From NCBI GenBank assembly GCA_017613485.1, contig JAGADS010000045.1, positions 1 through 24,112 on the forward strand: a stretch of DNA of 24,112 nt, in the 5' to 3' direction. The notes beneath the pieces were generated by a model that ran no database searches, was not told the origin of the DNA, and saw nothing but the letters and a program-made list of their open reading frames with translations. This DNA is from Treponema sp. (GTDB taxonomy: Bacteria; Spirochaetota; Spirochaetia; Treponematales; Treponemataceae). A program made the position numbers and the translations under genes. This document shows positions 8,979 through 15,072 of the stretch, one piece after another; within the stretch, counting starts at the first letter, position 1; each line of letters begins with the position of its first letter.

Positions 8979-10022
8979 ATGGAATTTGACAGGCAGAAGT
9001 ATTATAACATTCTGTGCAAGGATTATCCGGATTTTCTGGATCAATACATTCAGCTTCCGATACTCCAGAGACTTTCCGGTGTAGGACTTTTGTGCGGCAC
9101 CGACTGGACCCCGCTTTTTCACAATCAGTTTTATTACTCACGGCTTGACCATTCCATAGGGGTGGCCCTTATCGTGTGGAATTTTACCCATGACAAAAGG
9201 CAGACTATAGCAGGGCTGCTGCATGATGCGGCGACTCCGGCATTCAGTCATGTGGTGGACTTTCTGAAAGGAGATGCAGAGACCCAGGAAAGCACGGAAA
9301 AGCAGACAAAGAAGATTATAAACGATGACCTTCTCTTAAGCGAGCTTTTGTTCAGCCAGGGAATCTACAAATACGAGATTGACGACTATCATCAGTATCC
9401 TGTTGCGGATAACAACATTCCGGGGCTCAGTGCAGACCGCCTTGAGTATATGTTTCCTTCCGGGGCAGCACTCGACGGTATCTGGGAAATGTCTGACATA
9501 GAAAGCAGCTATTCACAGATCCGTGTGCTTGCAAATGAAGTGGGGCAGCAGGAGCTTGGTTTTATCTCCGCAGAAGGGGCGCTTGAGTATACCAGGAAAT
9601 TCCTAAAGACAAGCATGATTCTTCAGCACAACGAGGACAAGGTTGCGATGCAGCTTATGGCAGATGTACTTACACGTGCGATGGAATGCGGCTTTATAGA
9701 TGAGCGTGACCTTATGTTCATGGACGAGGAATACCTGATAACAAAATTTGACGGACTTGCCTCACGTTACCTTGATAAGAAATTCTCAAGACTCTACAGG
9801 ACATTCAGGAACATGAAGACAGTGATGCATACTTTTGCTCCGATAGAGGATGCATGGTGTGTCTCGCTTGAAGTAAAGAAACGCTTTGTGGATCCTCTTG
9901 TACAGACAGCAGGTCAGGGTGCCAAGAGACTTTCTCAGATAAGCTCAGAGGGCGAGAAGCTGATCCGCGACTTTTTGGCTTACAAGGATACACCATACGG
10001 CTGCGTGAAATGGGTTGACTGA
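8979..10022 (+). CDS. HD-domain phosphohydrolase
   Basis: 347 aa with the HD-superfamily metal site laid out as in dGTPase/SAMHD1-type proteins: His58 in RLDHSIG, His82-Asp83 in LLHDAATPAFSH, His91, and a distal Asp153 in GLSADRLEY. It should be a cytoplasmic phosphohydrolase acting on a nucleotide or nucleotide-derived substrate, but the substrate cannot be read from the sequence. AAGGAGG lies just before the ATG. Its stop overlaps the start of the AraC-type regulator by one base (TGATG), so the two proteins are made together. This suggests the enzyme and regulator act in one pathway, perhaps with the enzyme controlling the regulator's signal. Confidence 0.88.
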   Translation: MEFDRQKYYNILCKDYPDFLDQYIQLPILQRLSGVGLLCGTDWTPLFHNQFYYSRLDHSIGVALIVWNFTHDKRQTIAGLLHDAATPAFSHVVDFLKGDAETQESTEKQTKKIINDDLLLSELLFSQGIYKYEIDDYHQYPVADNNIPGLSADRLEYMFPSGAALDGIWEMSDIESSYSQIRVLANEVGQQELGFISAEGALEYTRKFLKTSMILQHNEDKVAMQLMADVLTRAMECGFIDERDLMFMDEEYLITKFDGLASRYLDKKFSRLYRTFRNMKTVMHTFAPIEDAWCVSLEVKKRFVDPLVQTAGQGAKRLSQISSEGEKLIRDFLAYKDTPYGCVKWVD

Positions 10023-10705
10023 TGCAGGGAAAAAATATCCTGATTGTCGGTTCGGACTCCAATGCCATTCATGCTTTTTCTGCTGACTTCGAGATAGAGC
10101 TTGTTTCCTCTGTTTCGTTTATCGATACGGTTCTCTTCAGTTTCATGCCGGACATCATCGTTCTTGATTCGATTTATGATGCGGACATAAGGAGTGTGCG
10201 TGACAATCCAAAACTTTCAAAAGTGCCTGTGCTTCTTGTGGCGGAAAACATTTCCTACCTGAAAAACTTCAATCAGCTTTTGGTCATTCCCTACATGCTT
10301 CTATGTAACAGCGCGATTTTATCAAACGGTGATTTTCAGAGTCATCTTAAAAAAATAGCAGGACACGGTGCAAGGCTTCTTCCACCCAAAACAGGCTCTC
10401 TTGTAAAGCAGACAATACTTAACATAAACACATCATATTCAAATTCGCTTACACGTGATGAACTGGCACACAGGCTCAATGCAAGCCCTGACTATCTTTC
10501 GCGGATTTTCAAGAAGGAGATGGGAATGCAGCTTTGGGATTATGTCAACGCCTACAGGCTTTCCGAGGCAAAGAACATGCTTCTGGAGACAGGACGTTCA
10601 ATCAAGGACATCTCGCTCAGCACAGGCTTTTCTGATCCTGCATATTTTACGCGGATTTTCCACAGGACTTACGGTCTTTCTCCAAGTGCATTCAGGAGCC
10701 GATAA
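10022..10705 (+). CDS. AraC-type regulator with degenerate receiver domain
   Basis: 227 aa. The C-terminal ~100 residues form an AraC/XylS DNA-binding domain with both helix-turn-helix units (LTRDELAHRLNASPDYLSR and SIKDISLSTGFSDPAYFTR, then GLSPSAFRSR). The N-terminal ~115 residues look like a two-component receiver (NILIVGSDS, PDIIVLDS with Asp49, VPVLLVAE). However, the N-terminal acidic pair is reduced to Ser-Asp, the switch Thr/Ser is Ala, and the conserved Lys-Pro is missing. Phosphorylation control is therefore doubtful. The start ATG overlaps the HD gene stop. Its 3' end overlaps the convergent hydrolase gene by 14 bases. Confidence 0.88.
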   Translation: MQGKNILIVGSDSNAIHAFSADFEIELVSSVSFIDTVLFSFMPDIIVLDSIYDADIRSVRDNPKLSKVPVLLVAENISYLKNFNQLLVIPYMLLCNSAILSNGDFQSHLKKIAGHGARLLPPKTGSLVKQTILNINTSYSNSLTRDELAHRLNASPDYLSRIFKKEMGMQLWDYVNAYRLSEAKNMLLETGRSIKDISLSTGFSDPAYFTRIFHRTYGLSPSAFRSR

Positions 10706-11549
10706 AGGCCGCAATCAGTTTAACTGCATTTTTTGTCTCGGGAAGATTCTGCCTTAGTGCCCAGCTGTGGAACATTTCCTTCTTGAGTATCTGAACAGTG
10801 CTTCCGTTCTCTCCAATTTTCTGGACAAGCGCGTCTGTCGGCTTACTGAACATGTCCTTGCTTCCGTAGACCAGAAATGTCGGCGGAAAACCTTTATATG
10901 ACATGCACAGGACTTCGCGGTCTGCGCTTCCCTGAGGAATGTTCCTGTACCATACTGACTCTATTTTGTCTGCAATCTGCATTGAAAGCATGGGATCATT
11001 TTTCTCTTCCTGCTCCAATGTCTCCTTCCATGCATCCTGTCCGATTCCAGGCATAGGAGAGATTGCAACGATATGTCCGGGCTTGCGATTAACGCGGTTA
11101 CACAGGCCCAGTGCAAGATTTGCTCCTATTCCGTCCCCGAAGAATGTAACGTTCTGTGCAAGATAGTCCCTGAGTATCTCTGACCATGCCCTCTGAAGAT
11201 AATGCAGTGCGATTCTTACTGTTGCCTTTGGTGCAAGCGGATAAAACGGAATGAACACTGTGGCACCTGTATTCTTTATGAGAGAGGCGGCTGTCCTGAA
11301 ATGCATCTCGTCAGGCGGTAAAAATCCAGCTCCTCCTGTAATGAACATGATGGCGGTTTTAGATGTATTGTCATGCGGTGAAATCCTGAACATGCAGTGC
11401 TCGCCGAATTCAAGCTTCTCCACGTCAAAGTGGTTATGGATAAACTCCGGAACATCATTCTGATTCTGCGGCTTTTCCAGGGATTCATATAATTCGTTCT
11501 TAACCGTGCCATTCAACTTGGCCTCAGCAATCTTGTACTGAATACTCAT
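10692..11549 (-). CDS. Alpha/beta hydrolase (HSL/acetyl-esterase-like), nucleophile missing
   Basis: 285 aa with the fold of the hormone-sensitive-lipase/acetyl-esterase family: an oxyanion-type loop ITGGAGF (69-75) in place of HGGG, VFIPFYPLAP (98-107), the nucleophile elbow (137-144), Asp232 in YGSKDMF and His261 in MFHSWAL. The elbow reads FGDGIGAN, so Gly140 (codon GGA) stands where active members have Ser in GDSAGG. Asp and His are kept. It may therefore be a catalytically dead scaffold or binder, or use another mechanism. No signal peptide. AGGA lies four bases before the ATG. It converges on, and overlaps, the AraC-type gene. Confidence 0.85.
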   Translation of the reverse strand: MSIQYKIAEAKLNGTVKNELYESLEKPQNQNDVPEFIHNHFDVEKLEFGEHCMFRISPHDNTSKTAIMFITGGAGFLPPDEMHFRTAASLIKNTGATVFIPFYPLAPKATVRIALHYLQRAWSEILRDYLAQNVTFFGDGIGANLALGLCNRVNRKPGHIVAISPMPGIGQDAWKETLEQEEKNDPMLSMQIADKIESVWYRNIPQGSADREVLCMSYKGFPPTFLVYGSKDMFSKPTDALVQKIGENGSTVQILKKEMFHSWALRQNLPETKNAVKLIAAFIGS

Positions 11550-11604
11550 ATTCCTAATCTACCACAATAAGGAGGTAAAAACAAGTATGGAAAAGGGGGA
11601 AATT

Positions 11605-12487
11605 CTAATTCTTTCCCTTTATTTCTGCCTTTAGTTCCTCTATTTGTTTTGAGAGGGTTTCCAGTGTCACCTCTTTCTTGCCTTCCTCCTCATTATCTTC
11701 TTTTTCAATTTCCTTGCGGCTTGAATTGACAGAATCAACGATGACACCTACGATTACGTTCATGATTATTGAGGCTTCAAAAAAATTGTAGGAGATAAAG
11801 TAAATCCATGCCCATGAGTACACCTTGATGACGGCAGTTGAATCAAATGACGACAGGTTGAAAAGAGAAAGGAATGCGTCTCCCAGATTACCGAAGTATT
11901 CTGGAAAGTCTGCGCCGAAAACGTTGATGCCGATAATCGCATAAATATAGGCAAATATAATCAGCAGGCAGAAAGTCCACAAAACGCTGGGAATTGCCTT
12001 GATTACCGCCTTGACGATTATCCTTAGCTTTGTTATTCCGTTTACCAGCTTGAGGGTTTTTATTACACGGAGCGATTTTATGCCCTTTATGATTTTGACT
12101 GACTTAAAAATCCTGAACACCCTGAAAACTGCAAAAAAAAGGAAGGGAGACGAATAATGAGACCAGCACGATTATCAGGTCAAAGATATTCCACTTGTTT
12201 ACATGCAGGGATTTTTCACCGTCTTTATCAACCCTGGTTTCTCCAAAGAAATTTTTATTGAATGCCACAAACTTTATTAAAAGCTCTGCAATGAAAATCC
12301 AGAGACAGATCTGATCGATTAGGAAGAACAAATCTCCGTGTTCAGCGGCCAACGATGGTGAAGTCTCCAGTCCCAGGACAACCGTATTGACAATAACCAC
12401 AAGCAGCATGAGGTATTCGAAGGGTGTGTCAGCCTCTCCATCCACGAATCTCCTGAGTTTGGTAAGAAAATGATTTTCGGTGTTCAT
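11605..12487 (-). pseudogene. NaChBac-like voltage-gated ion channel, frameshifted at a T8 run
   Basis: Two overlapping frames together encode one six-helix cation channel. The first part, from the ATG at 12487 behind GAGGA, gives S1-S3 and runs into a stop just after the run of eight T (plus strand A8, 12133-12140). Removing one T joins it to the second part and gives a 293-aa protein. It then has a basic S4 (RVFRIFKSVKIIKGIKSLR, about 122-140), S5, a pore loop with LFNLSSFDST (Asp215) where NaChBac has TLESW, S6 ending MNVIVGVIVDSV, and a C-terminal coiled coil. The length and coiled coil fit a bacterial tetrameric sodium/calcium channel. The frameshift may be a sequencing error, phase variation, slippage-rescued expression, or real decay. 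Confidence 0.8.
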
Positions 12488-12497
12488 TTTATTCCTC

Positions 12498-12529
12498 AAA
12501 AAAAACAGGGCCGATTGACTCAGCCCCTG
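12498..12529 (-). terminator. Rho-independent terminator after the CX2C-repeat gene
   Basis: On the minus strand, CAGGG and CTGA pair with TCGG and CCCTG (12506-12529, one bulged G, five-base loop) and eight T follow (12498-12505). It lies right after the stop of the 101-aa gene. The channel gene's GAGGA ribosome site begins where the T run ends. Confidence 0.8.
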
Positions 12530-12535
12530 AATTAT

Positions 12536-12841
12536 TTACTCGTAACAGTGATAGCCTGTCGGGCTTTTTCTGCAAGAGCCAGCTGTTGCCCATGCCGAAG
12601 AATGACCGCAGTACTGGCATTCATAATTTCCACTGTGCTGGGCAATGTATACATGGTAACCGGAATTTGTCTTACTGCAGCTTGAGGGGGATGCACTGTT
12701 TGATTTGTGTCCGCATCCAGAGCAGATATAACCGTTGCTGGATTCCTCAATATATTCGTGTTGTCCCGATTCTGTTTTTGAACAGCTTCCTCTTGTAGCA
12801 GAGCTTGATTTGTGCCCGCAGCCACTGCAAATATATCCCAT
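12536..12841 (-). CDS. Small protein of three tandem CX2CX11CX7H units
   Basis: 101 aa made almost wholly of three ~35-residue repeats. Each unit has the same spacing Cys-X2-Cys-X11-Cys-X7-His (GYICSGCGHKS, then ...SC, then SG/TG-x-H-x-Y). The first two units are nearly identical and the third diverges (NYECQYCGHSS). Each unit could bind one zinc ion with a CCCH set, so this looks like a triple zinc-ribbon or zinc-knuckle protein; nucleic-acid or protein binding is only a guess. No signal peptide. The ATG at 12841 has AAGGAGG about twelve bases upstream. It is the last gene of the minus-strand operon and is followed by a terminator. I do not recognise a named family. Confidence 0.75.
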   Translation of the reverse strand: MGYICSGCGHKSSSATRGSCSKTESGQHEYIEESSNGYICSGCGHKSNSASPSSCSKTNSGYHVYIAQHSGNYECQYCGHSSAWATAGSCRKSPTGYHCYE

Positions 12842-12879
12842 AGTTTTTTATTCCTCCTTAGTTATGCAATGTACAAAAA

Positions 12880-13308
12880 TCAGCGGAATTGTATCTGTGA
12901 ATCTGAATCATTTGAGTTTGAATTATTCGAGGCTGAATTATTTGAGCCATAATCATCCAGATTCAAGCTAACAATCATGATGTCATCAGTCTCCTCTTCA
13001 GTTTCACATAGTGATGAATAGGCAGACATTATCATCAATAATTCATCCGGTTTGCTTTTCTTATTAAACAATTGTTTTACTGCATCTTTTTGTTCCTTTG
13101 AATACATTTTCATTATAGCTTTGGAGCCGTCTTGAGTTGTTACTACAATTATGAAGTAAGCAGCATCATCTTTTTCTTCATATTCTACTGAATAAAAAAG
13201 TCCTCCACTGCCATATCCGACATCCCGCTTTTTCTTGTTGCTGCTTTCCTCAGCAAATGAAGTCCAGCAAATTGTGAAAATCAAGAAAAGTAAACATAAT
13301 TTTTTCAT
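12880..13308 (-). CDS. Exported protein of unknown function with Ser/Asn-rich tail
   Basis: 142 aa. A Sec signal peptide (KKLCLLFLIFTICWTSFAEE, probable cleavage after SFA) leads to a short mature domain. It has alternating hydrophobic strands (GGLFYSVEYEE, AYFIIVVTTQDGSKAIMKMY), a lysine-rich helix and an acidic segment. The last ~25 residues are almost only Ser, Asn and Asp and are probably disordered. No lipobox, no Cys pair, no recognised domain. GGAGG is well placed before the ATG. It follows the 40-aa ORF by 24 bases and precedes the CX2C-repeat gene by 38, so it belongs to the same transcript, opposite the XRE gene. Confidence 0.75.
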   Translation of the reverse strand: MKKLCLLFLIFTICWTSFAEESSNKKKRDVGYGSGGLFYSVEYEEKDDAAYFIIVVTTQDGSKAIMKMYSKEQKDAVKQLFNKKSKPDELLMIMSAYSSLCETEEETDDIMIVSLNLDDYGSNNSASNNSNSNDSDSQIQFR

Positions 13309-13332
13309 ATCATATCCTCCTTGTTATGTTTA

Positions 13333-13455
13333 TTAATCTTTATCAACTGGTTGATTCAACCCATTGACTTCAAATACTCTTTTCTGTCCTGTCTTGAGTG
13401 GAAAGGCAGGAACGATATATGTATAGACATTCATCTCTTCCGCAAGATATTTCAT
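13333..13455 (-). CDS. Possible 40-aa protein, first gene of the XRE-linked operon
   Basis: A short frame starting MKYLAEEMNVYTYIVPAF and ending NQPVDKD. It has no ribosome site of its own, but its ATG overlaps the stop of a five-codon frame behind a strong AAGGAGG (13452-13469), an arrangement that allows coupled translation. The family is not recognised. It lies between the operator/promoter region and the exported protein gene. It may be a true small protein, a remnant of a longer gene, or a leader. Confidence 0.4.
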   Translation of the reverse strand: MKYLAEEMNVYTYIVPAFPLKTGQKRVFEVNGLNQPVDKD

Positions 13456-13469
13456 AATTCAAACCCCAT
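13452..13469 (-). other. Five-codon leader frame (MGFEL) overlapping the next ORF by ATGA
   Basis: The ATG at 13469 stands seven to eight bases behind AAGGAGG, the best ribosome site of this transcript. After five codons it stops in TGA, which overlaps the ATG of the 40-aa frame. It could feed ribosomes to that frame or act as a regulatory leader. Confidence 0.4.
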
Positions 13470-13515
13470 TGCGTTTCCTCCTTGCTAGTAAAAAATTACT
13501 TATAGAGTATTATTC

Positions 13516-13597
13516 TATCAAATATGATAATTATATCATTAACTATCAAATATTGCAAATTCAAAAATGAAATTAGCAAAATCTTTATAAAATATCA
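13516..13597. promoter_or_regulatory. TATCA/TGATA operator cluster between XRE gene and divergent operon
   Basis: A perfect 14-bp palindrome TATCAaataTGATA (13516-13529) abuts the minus-strand -10 box. Further TATCA half-sites lie at 13534-13538 and 13544-13548 (inside that promoter) and at 13593-13597 (just before the XRE ATG). The placement suits a repressor acting on both directions, most likely the XRE protein. Confidence 0.6.
13530..13558 (-). promoter_or_regulatory. Promoter of the XRE-linked small-protein operon
   Basis: On the minus strand: TTGCAA (13558-13553), a 17-bp spacer, then a consensus TATAAT (13535-13530). TATCA boxes sit in the spacer and at the start site, so binding there should block transcription. 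Confidence 0.75.
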
Positions 13598-13599
13598 AA

Positions 13600-13944
13600 A
13601 TGAGCTTTAAAGAGAATCTAAAAGAAGCAATGTATTGCAAAAACCTTACAACAGTCCAGCTTGCCGCATTGACAGATATTCATTCTGGTACTATCAGCAG
13701 TTATCTTAAGACAAAAAATTCCATGCCTCCCGTGGACAAGGCTTTAAAGCTTGCTAAGGCATTGGACGTAAGCGTTGAGTTTTTAGTTAATGGCTTTGAG
13801 GAAAAAACAGAATCTTCCATACAGCAAAAGAGCCCTTTTCCTATAGAGGTATTCAAAATCGCCCAGAATATGGCTGATTTAAAAAAAGAAGAACTGTCCG
13901 TAATAAAAAACATGGTTGAGCTTCTAAAAAGTAAAAGCAACTAG
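13600..13944 (+). CDS. XRE-family repressor
   Basis: 114 aa. An N-terminal Cro/C1-type helix-turn-helix fills residues ~8-65 (LTTVQLAALTDIHSGTISSY is the core, followed by PPVDKALKLAKALDVSVEFL). It is followed by a short helical C terminus (MADLKKEELSVIKNMVELL) likely used for dimerisation. It is a soluble DNA-binding protein. No Shine-Dalgarno precedes the ATG, and TAAAAT ends six bases before it, so translation from a leaderless or very short leader is possible. It is divergent from the small-protein operon and shares a TATCA operator region with it, so autoregulation plus repression of that operon is the simple model. Such pairs are common in phages and toxin-antitoxin loci. Confidence 0.9.
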   Translation: MSFKENLKEAMYCKNLTTVQLAALTDIHSGTISSYLKTKNSMPPVDKALKLAKALDVSVEFLVNGFEEKTESSIQQKSPFPIEVFKIAQNMADLKKEELSVIKNMVELLKSKSN

Positions 13945-13976
13945 TATTTCTCATTTCTTCATGTAAAGGAAAAGGA

Positions 13977-14075
13977 ATGCAAGGCGACATAAAACTTGAG
14001 GAAGCAACGACTGAAAAAACTGAACTTGTTGTTGAAAATGAGGGAACTTTATCAATTCACCAGCTTATGATATAA
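13977..14075 (+). CDS. Possible 32-aa ORF of unknown function
   Basis: A short frame (starts MQGDIKLEEATTEKTELVVE) with AAAGGA and AAGGA just before the ATG. It is charged, has no membrane segment and no recognised family. Its stop lies in the -10 box of the next gene's promoter. It could be the tail of a decayed gene. Confidence 0.25.
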   Translation: MQGDIKLEEATTEKTELVVENEGTLSIHQLMI

Positions 14076-14076
14076 T
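14048..14076 (+). promoter_or_regulatory. Promoter of the SIMPL lipoprotein gene
   Basis: TTTATC (14048-14053), a 17-bp spacer and a perfect TATAAT (14071-14076), with a ~30-base leader to the ATG at 14117. Confidence 0.55.
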
Positions 14077-14116
14077 AAGGATGTCCATAAACTGAAAATA
14101 AAACCGGAGCGAACAA

Positions 14117-14854
14117 ATGAAAAACTTGACTAAATCAATTCTAATCGCGGCAGTTCTGGCTCTATCACTTTCTTCGTGCGGGCAGGTTGATATTCACAAC
14201 ATGAGGACGATTACTGTGAGTGGCAAGGGAAACGTGTATGTTACCCCGGACAAGGCCACCGTAAATCTTTCCGTGATAACGAGGAATGACGATATAAAAA
14301 GCGCGCAGACAGAAAACGCGGAGACGATGAAGCGTGTGCTCTCTGCTATTTCTTCCGAGGGCATTTCGAGCGAGGACATCCAGACTTATGACTATGGGAT
14401 TTCGCAGGATTATCATTGGAAGAATGACGAGAAAGTCTACGGAGAGTACAGGGTAAGCAACCGGATAAAAGTATCTGTGGCAGATGTTGAAAAGGCTGGC
14501 GGAATAATCGACGTTGCGATCCAAAACGGTGCCACAGGAGTTGATTCACTTTCTTTCAACTATGAGGATGAGCCTGCTGCCGTAAAGAGGGCAAGGACGT
14601 TGGCAATTGAAAACGCAAAGGCAATCGCGCGGGAATCGGTTGAAGCTGCCGGGGTGAAACTTGGAAAAGTTCTAATCATGGAAGAGCAATCCGGAAACTT
14701 GCCGTCATACATGTCGCGTATCACTTCAAATTCCATCTCTCAGACATGGGACGGCGTTCCTGTATACAATGACATATCAGACTCATCGACTCCATTTTCA
14801 ACTGGAAAAAAAGAAATCAGTGTCATTATGAACATCATGTATGAGTTGAAGTAG
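14117..14854 (+). CDS. SIMPL-domain (DUF541) lipoprotein
   Basis: 245 aa. The signal peptide ends in LSLSSCGQ, a lipobox with Cys21, so it is a membrane-anchored, probably periplasm- or surface-facing lipoprotein. The mature part is a single SIMPL/DUF541 domain (BP26/OMP28 type): ITVSGKGNVYVTPDKATVNL at the N terminus, GISSEDIQTYDYGISQDYHW, RVSNRIKVSVADVEKAGGII, and RARTLAIENAKAIARESVEA. Members form ring-like assemblies; a role in stress or envelope integrity is reported for some, but the function here is open. CGGAG lies upstream of the ATG. It lies just before the first copy of the methyltransferase duplication. Confidence 0.9.
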   Translation: MKNLTKSILIAAVLALSLSSCGQVDIHNMRTITVSGKGNVYVTPDKATVNLSVITRNDDIKSAQTENAETMKRVLSAISSEGISSEDIQTYDYGISQDYHWKNDEKVYGEYRVSNRIKVSVADVEKAGGIIDVAIQNGATGVDSLSFNYEDEPAAVKRARTLAIENAKAIARESVEAAGVKLGKVLIMEEQSGNLPSYMSRITSNSISQTWDGVPVYNDISDSSTPFSTGKKEISVIMNIMYELK

Positions 14855-14882
14855 ATTATCTGCATAGCGCCATATTCCACCA

Positions 14883-15025
14883 TCATATTGAAATCTTCAC
14901 ATTCTTCAATTATACTTGTGGCATGAAGAACACGAAAAATGATGAGCTTGCGGTCTGTGGATTTGCGGCTGTGAAAATGCTTGAGAAAAACGGCCCTGAA
15001 CGCATTACAAGGTTTTATTTCACTC
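14883..15025. repeat. 143-bp direct repeat, copy 1 (promoter and 5' end of rRNA methyltransferase gene)
   Basis: Matches 15782-15924 at a constant offset of 899 with only two differences that I see (C/T just before the ATG and C/T in the third codon). It contains the promoter and the first 34 codons of the methyltransferase gene. Identity ends sharply at 15025. Confidence 0.95.
14888..14916 (+). promoter_or_regulatory. Duplicated leaderless promoter, copy 1
   Basis: TTGAAA (14888-14893), 17 bp, TATACT (14911-14916), six bases before the ATG of the truncated gene. Identical to the promoter at 15787-15815, so the truncated copy should still be transcribed. Confidence 0.65.
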
Positions 15026-15072
15026 CTCTTGACTTTTTTGGAGAATGCGGTATACTCAAACTATCGACGTGA
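14923..15072 (+). pseudogene. Truncated 5' copy of the SpoU-type rRNA methyltransferase
   Basis: Residues 1-34 equal those of the intact gene at 15822 (MKNTKNDELAVCGFAAVKML and on to RFYFT). The frame then enters the inserted DNA and adds 15 unrelated residues (PLDFFGECGILKLST) before a TGA. All three SAM-binding motifs are missing, so it cannot be a methyltransferase. The promoter is intact, and a 49-aa peptide could be made. The 3' end overlaps, in antisense, the end of the 192-aa gene. Confidence 0.85.

Noticed and set aside
11597..11617. GGGAAA/TTTCCC hairpin at the end of the channel gene as a terminator
   Set aside because: Six base pairs, overlaps the stop codon and has no clean T-run on the minus strand; too weak to call.
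11570..11634. Plus-strand AAGGAGG followed by an ATG at 11587 and a 15-codon frame
   Set aside because: Too short, spacing is long, and it overlaps the end of the minus-strand channel gene; no promoter seen.
12488..12499. TTG start four codons before the channel ATG
   Set aside because: The ribosome site GAGGA overlaps these codons and is well placed for the ATG at 12487.
12532..12825. A 97-codon open frame on the minus strand overlapping the zinc-motif gene
   Set aside because: It has no repeats, no ribosome site and no family pattern; the other frame shows three units with exact Cys/His spacing and a terminator just after its stop.
14923..15072. The truncated methyltransferase copy as a functional short protein
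   Set aside because: It lacks all catalytic motifs and its tail is junction sequence; treated as a pseudogene although transcription is likely.
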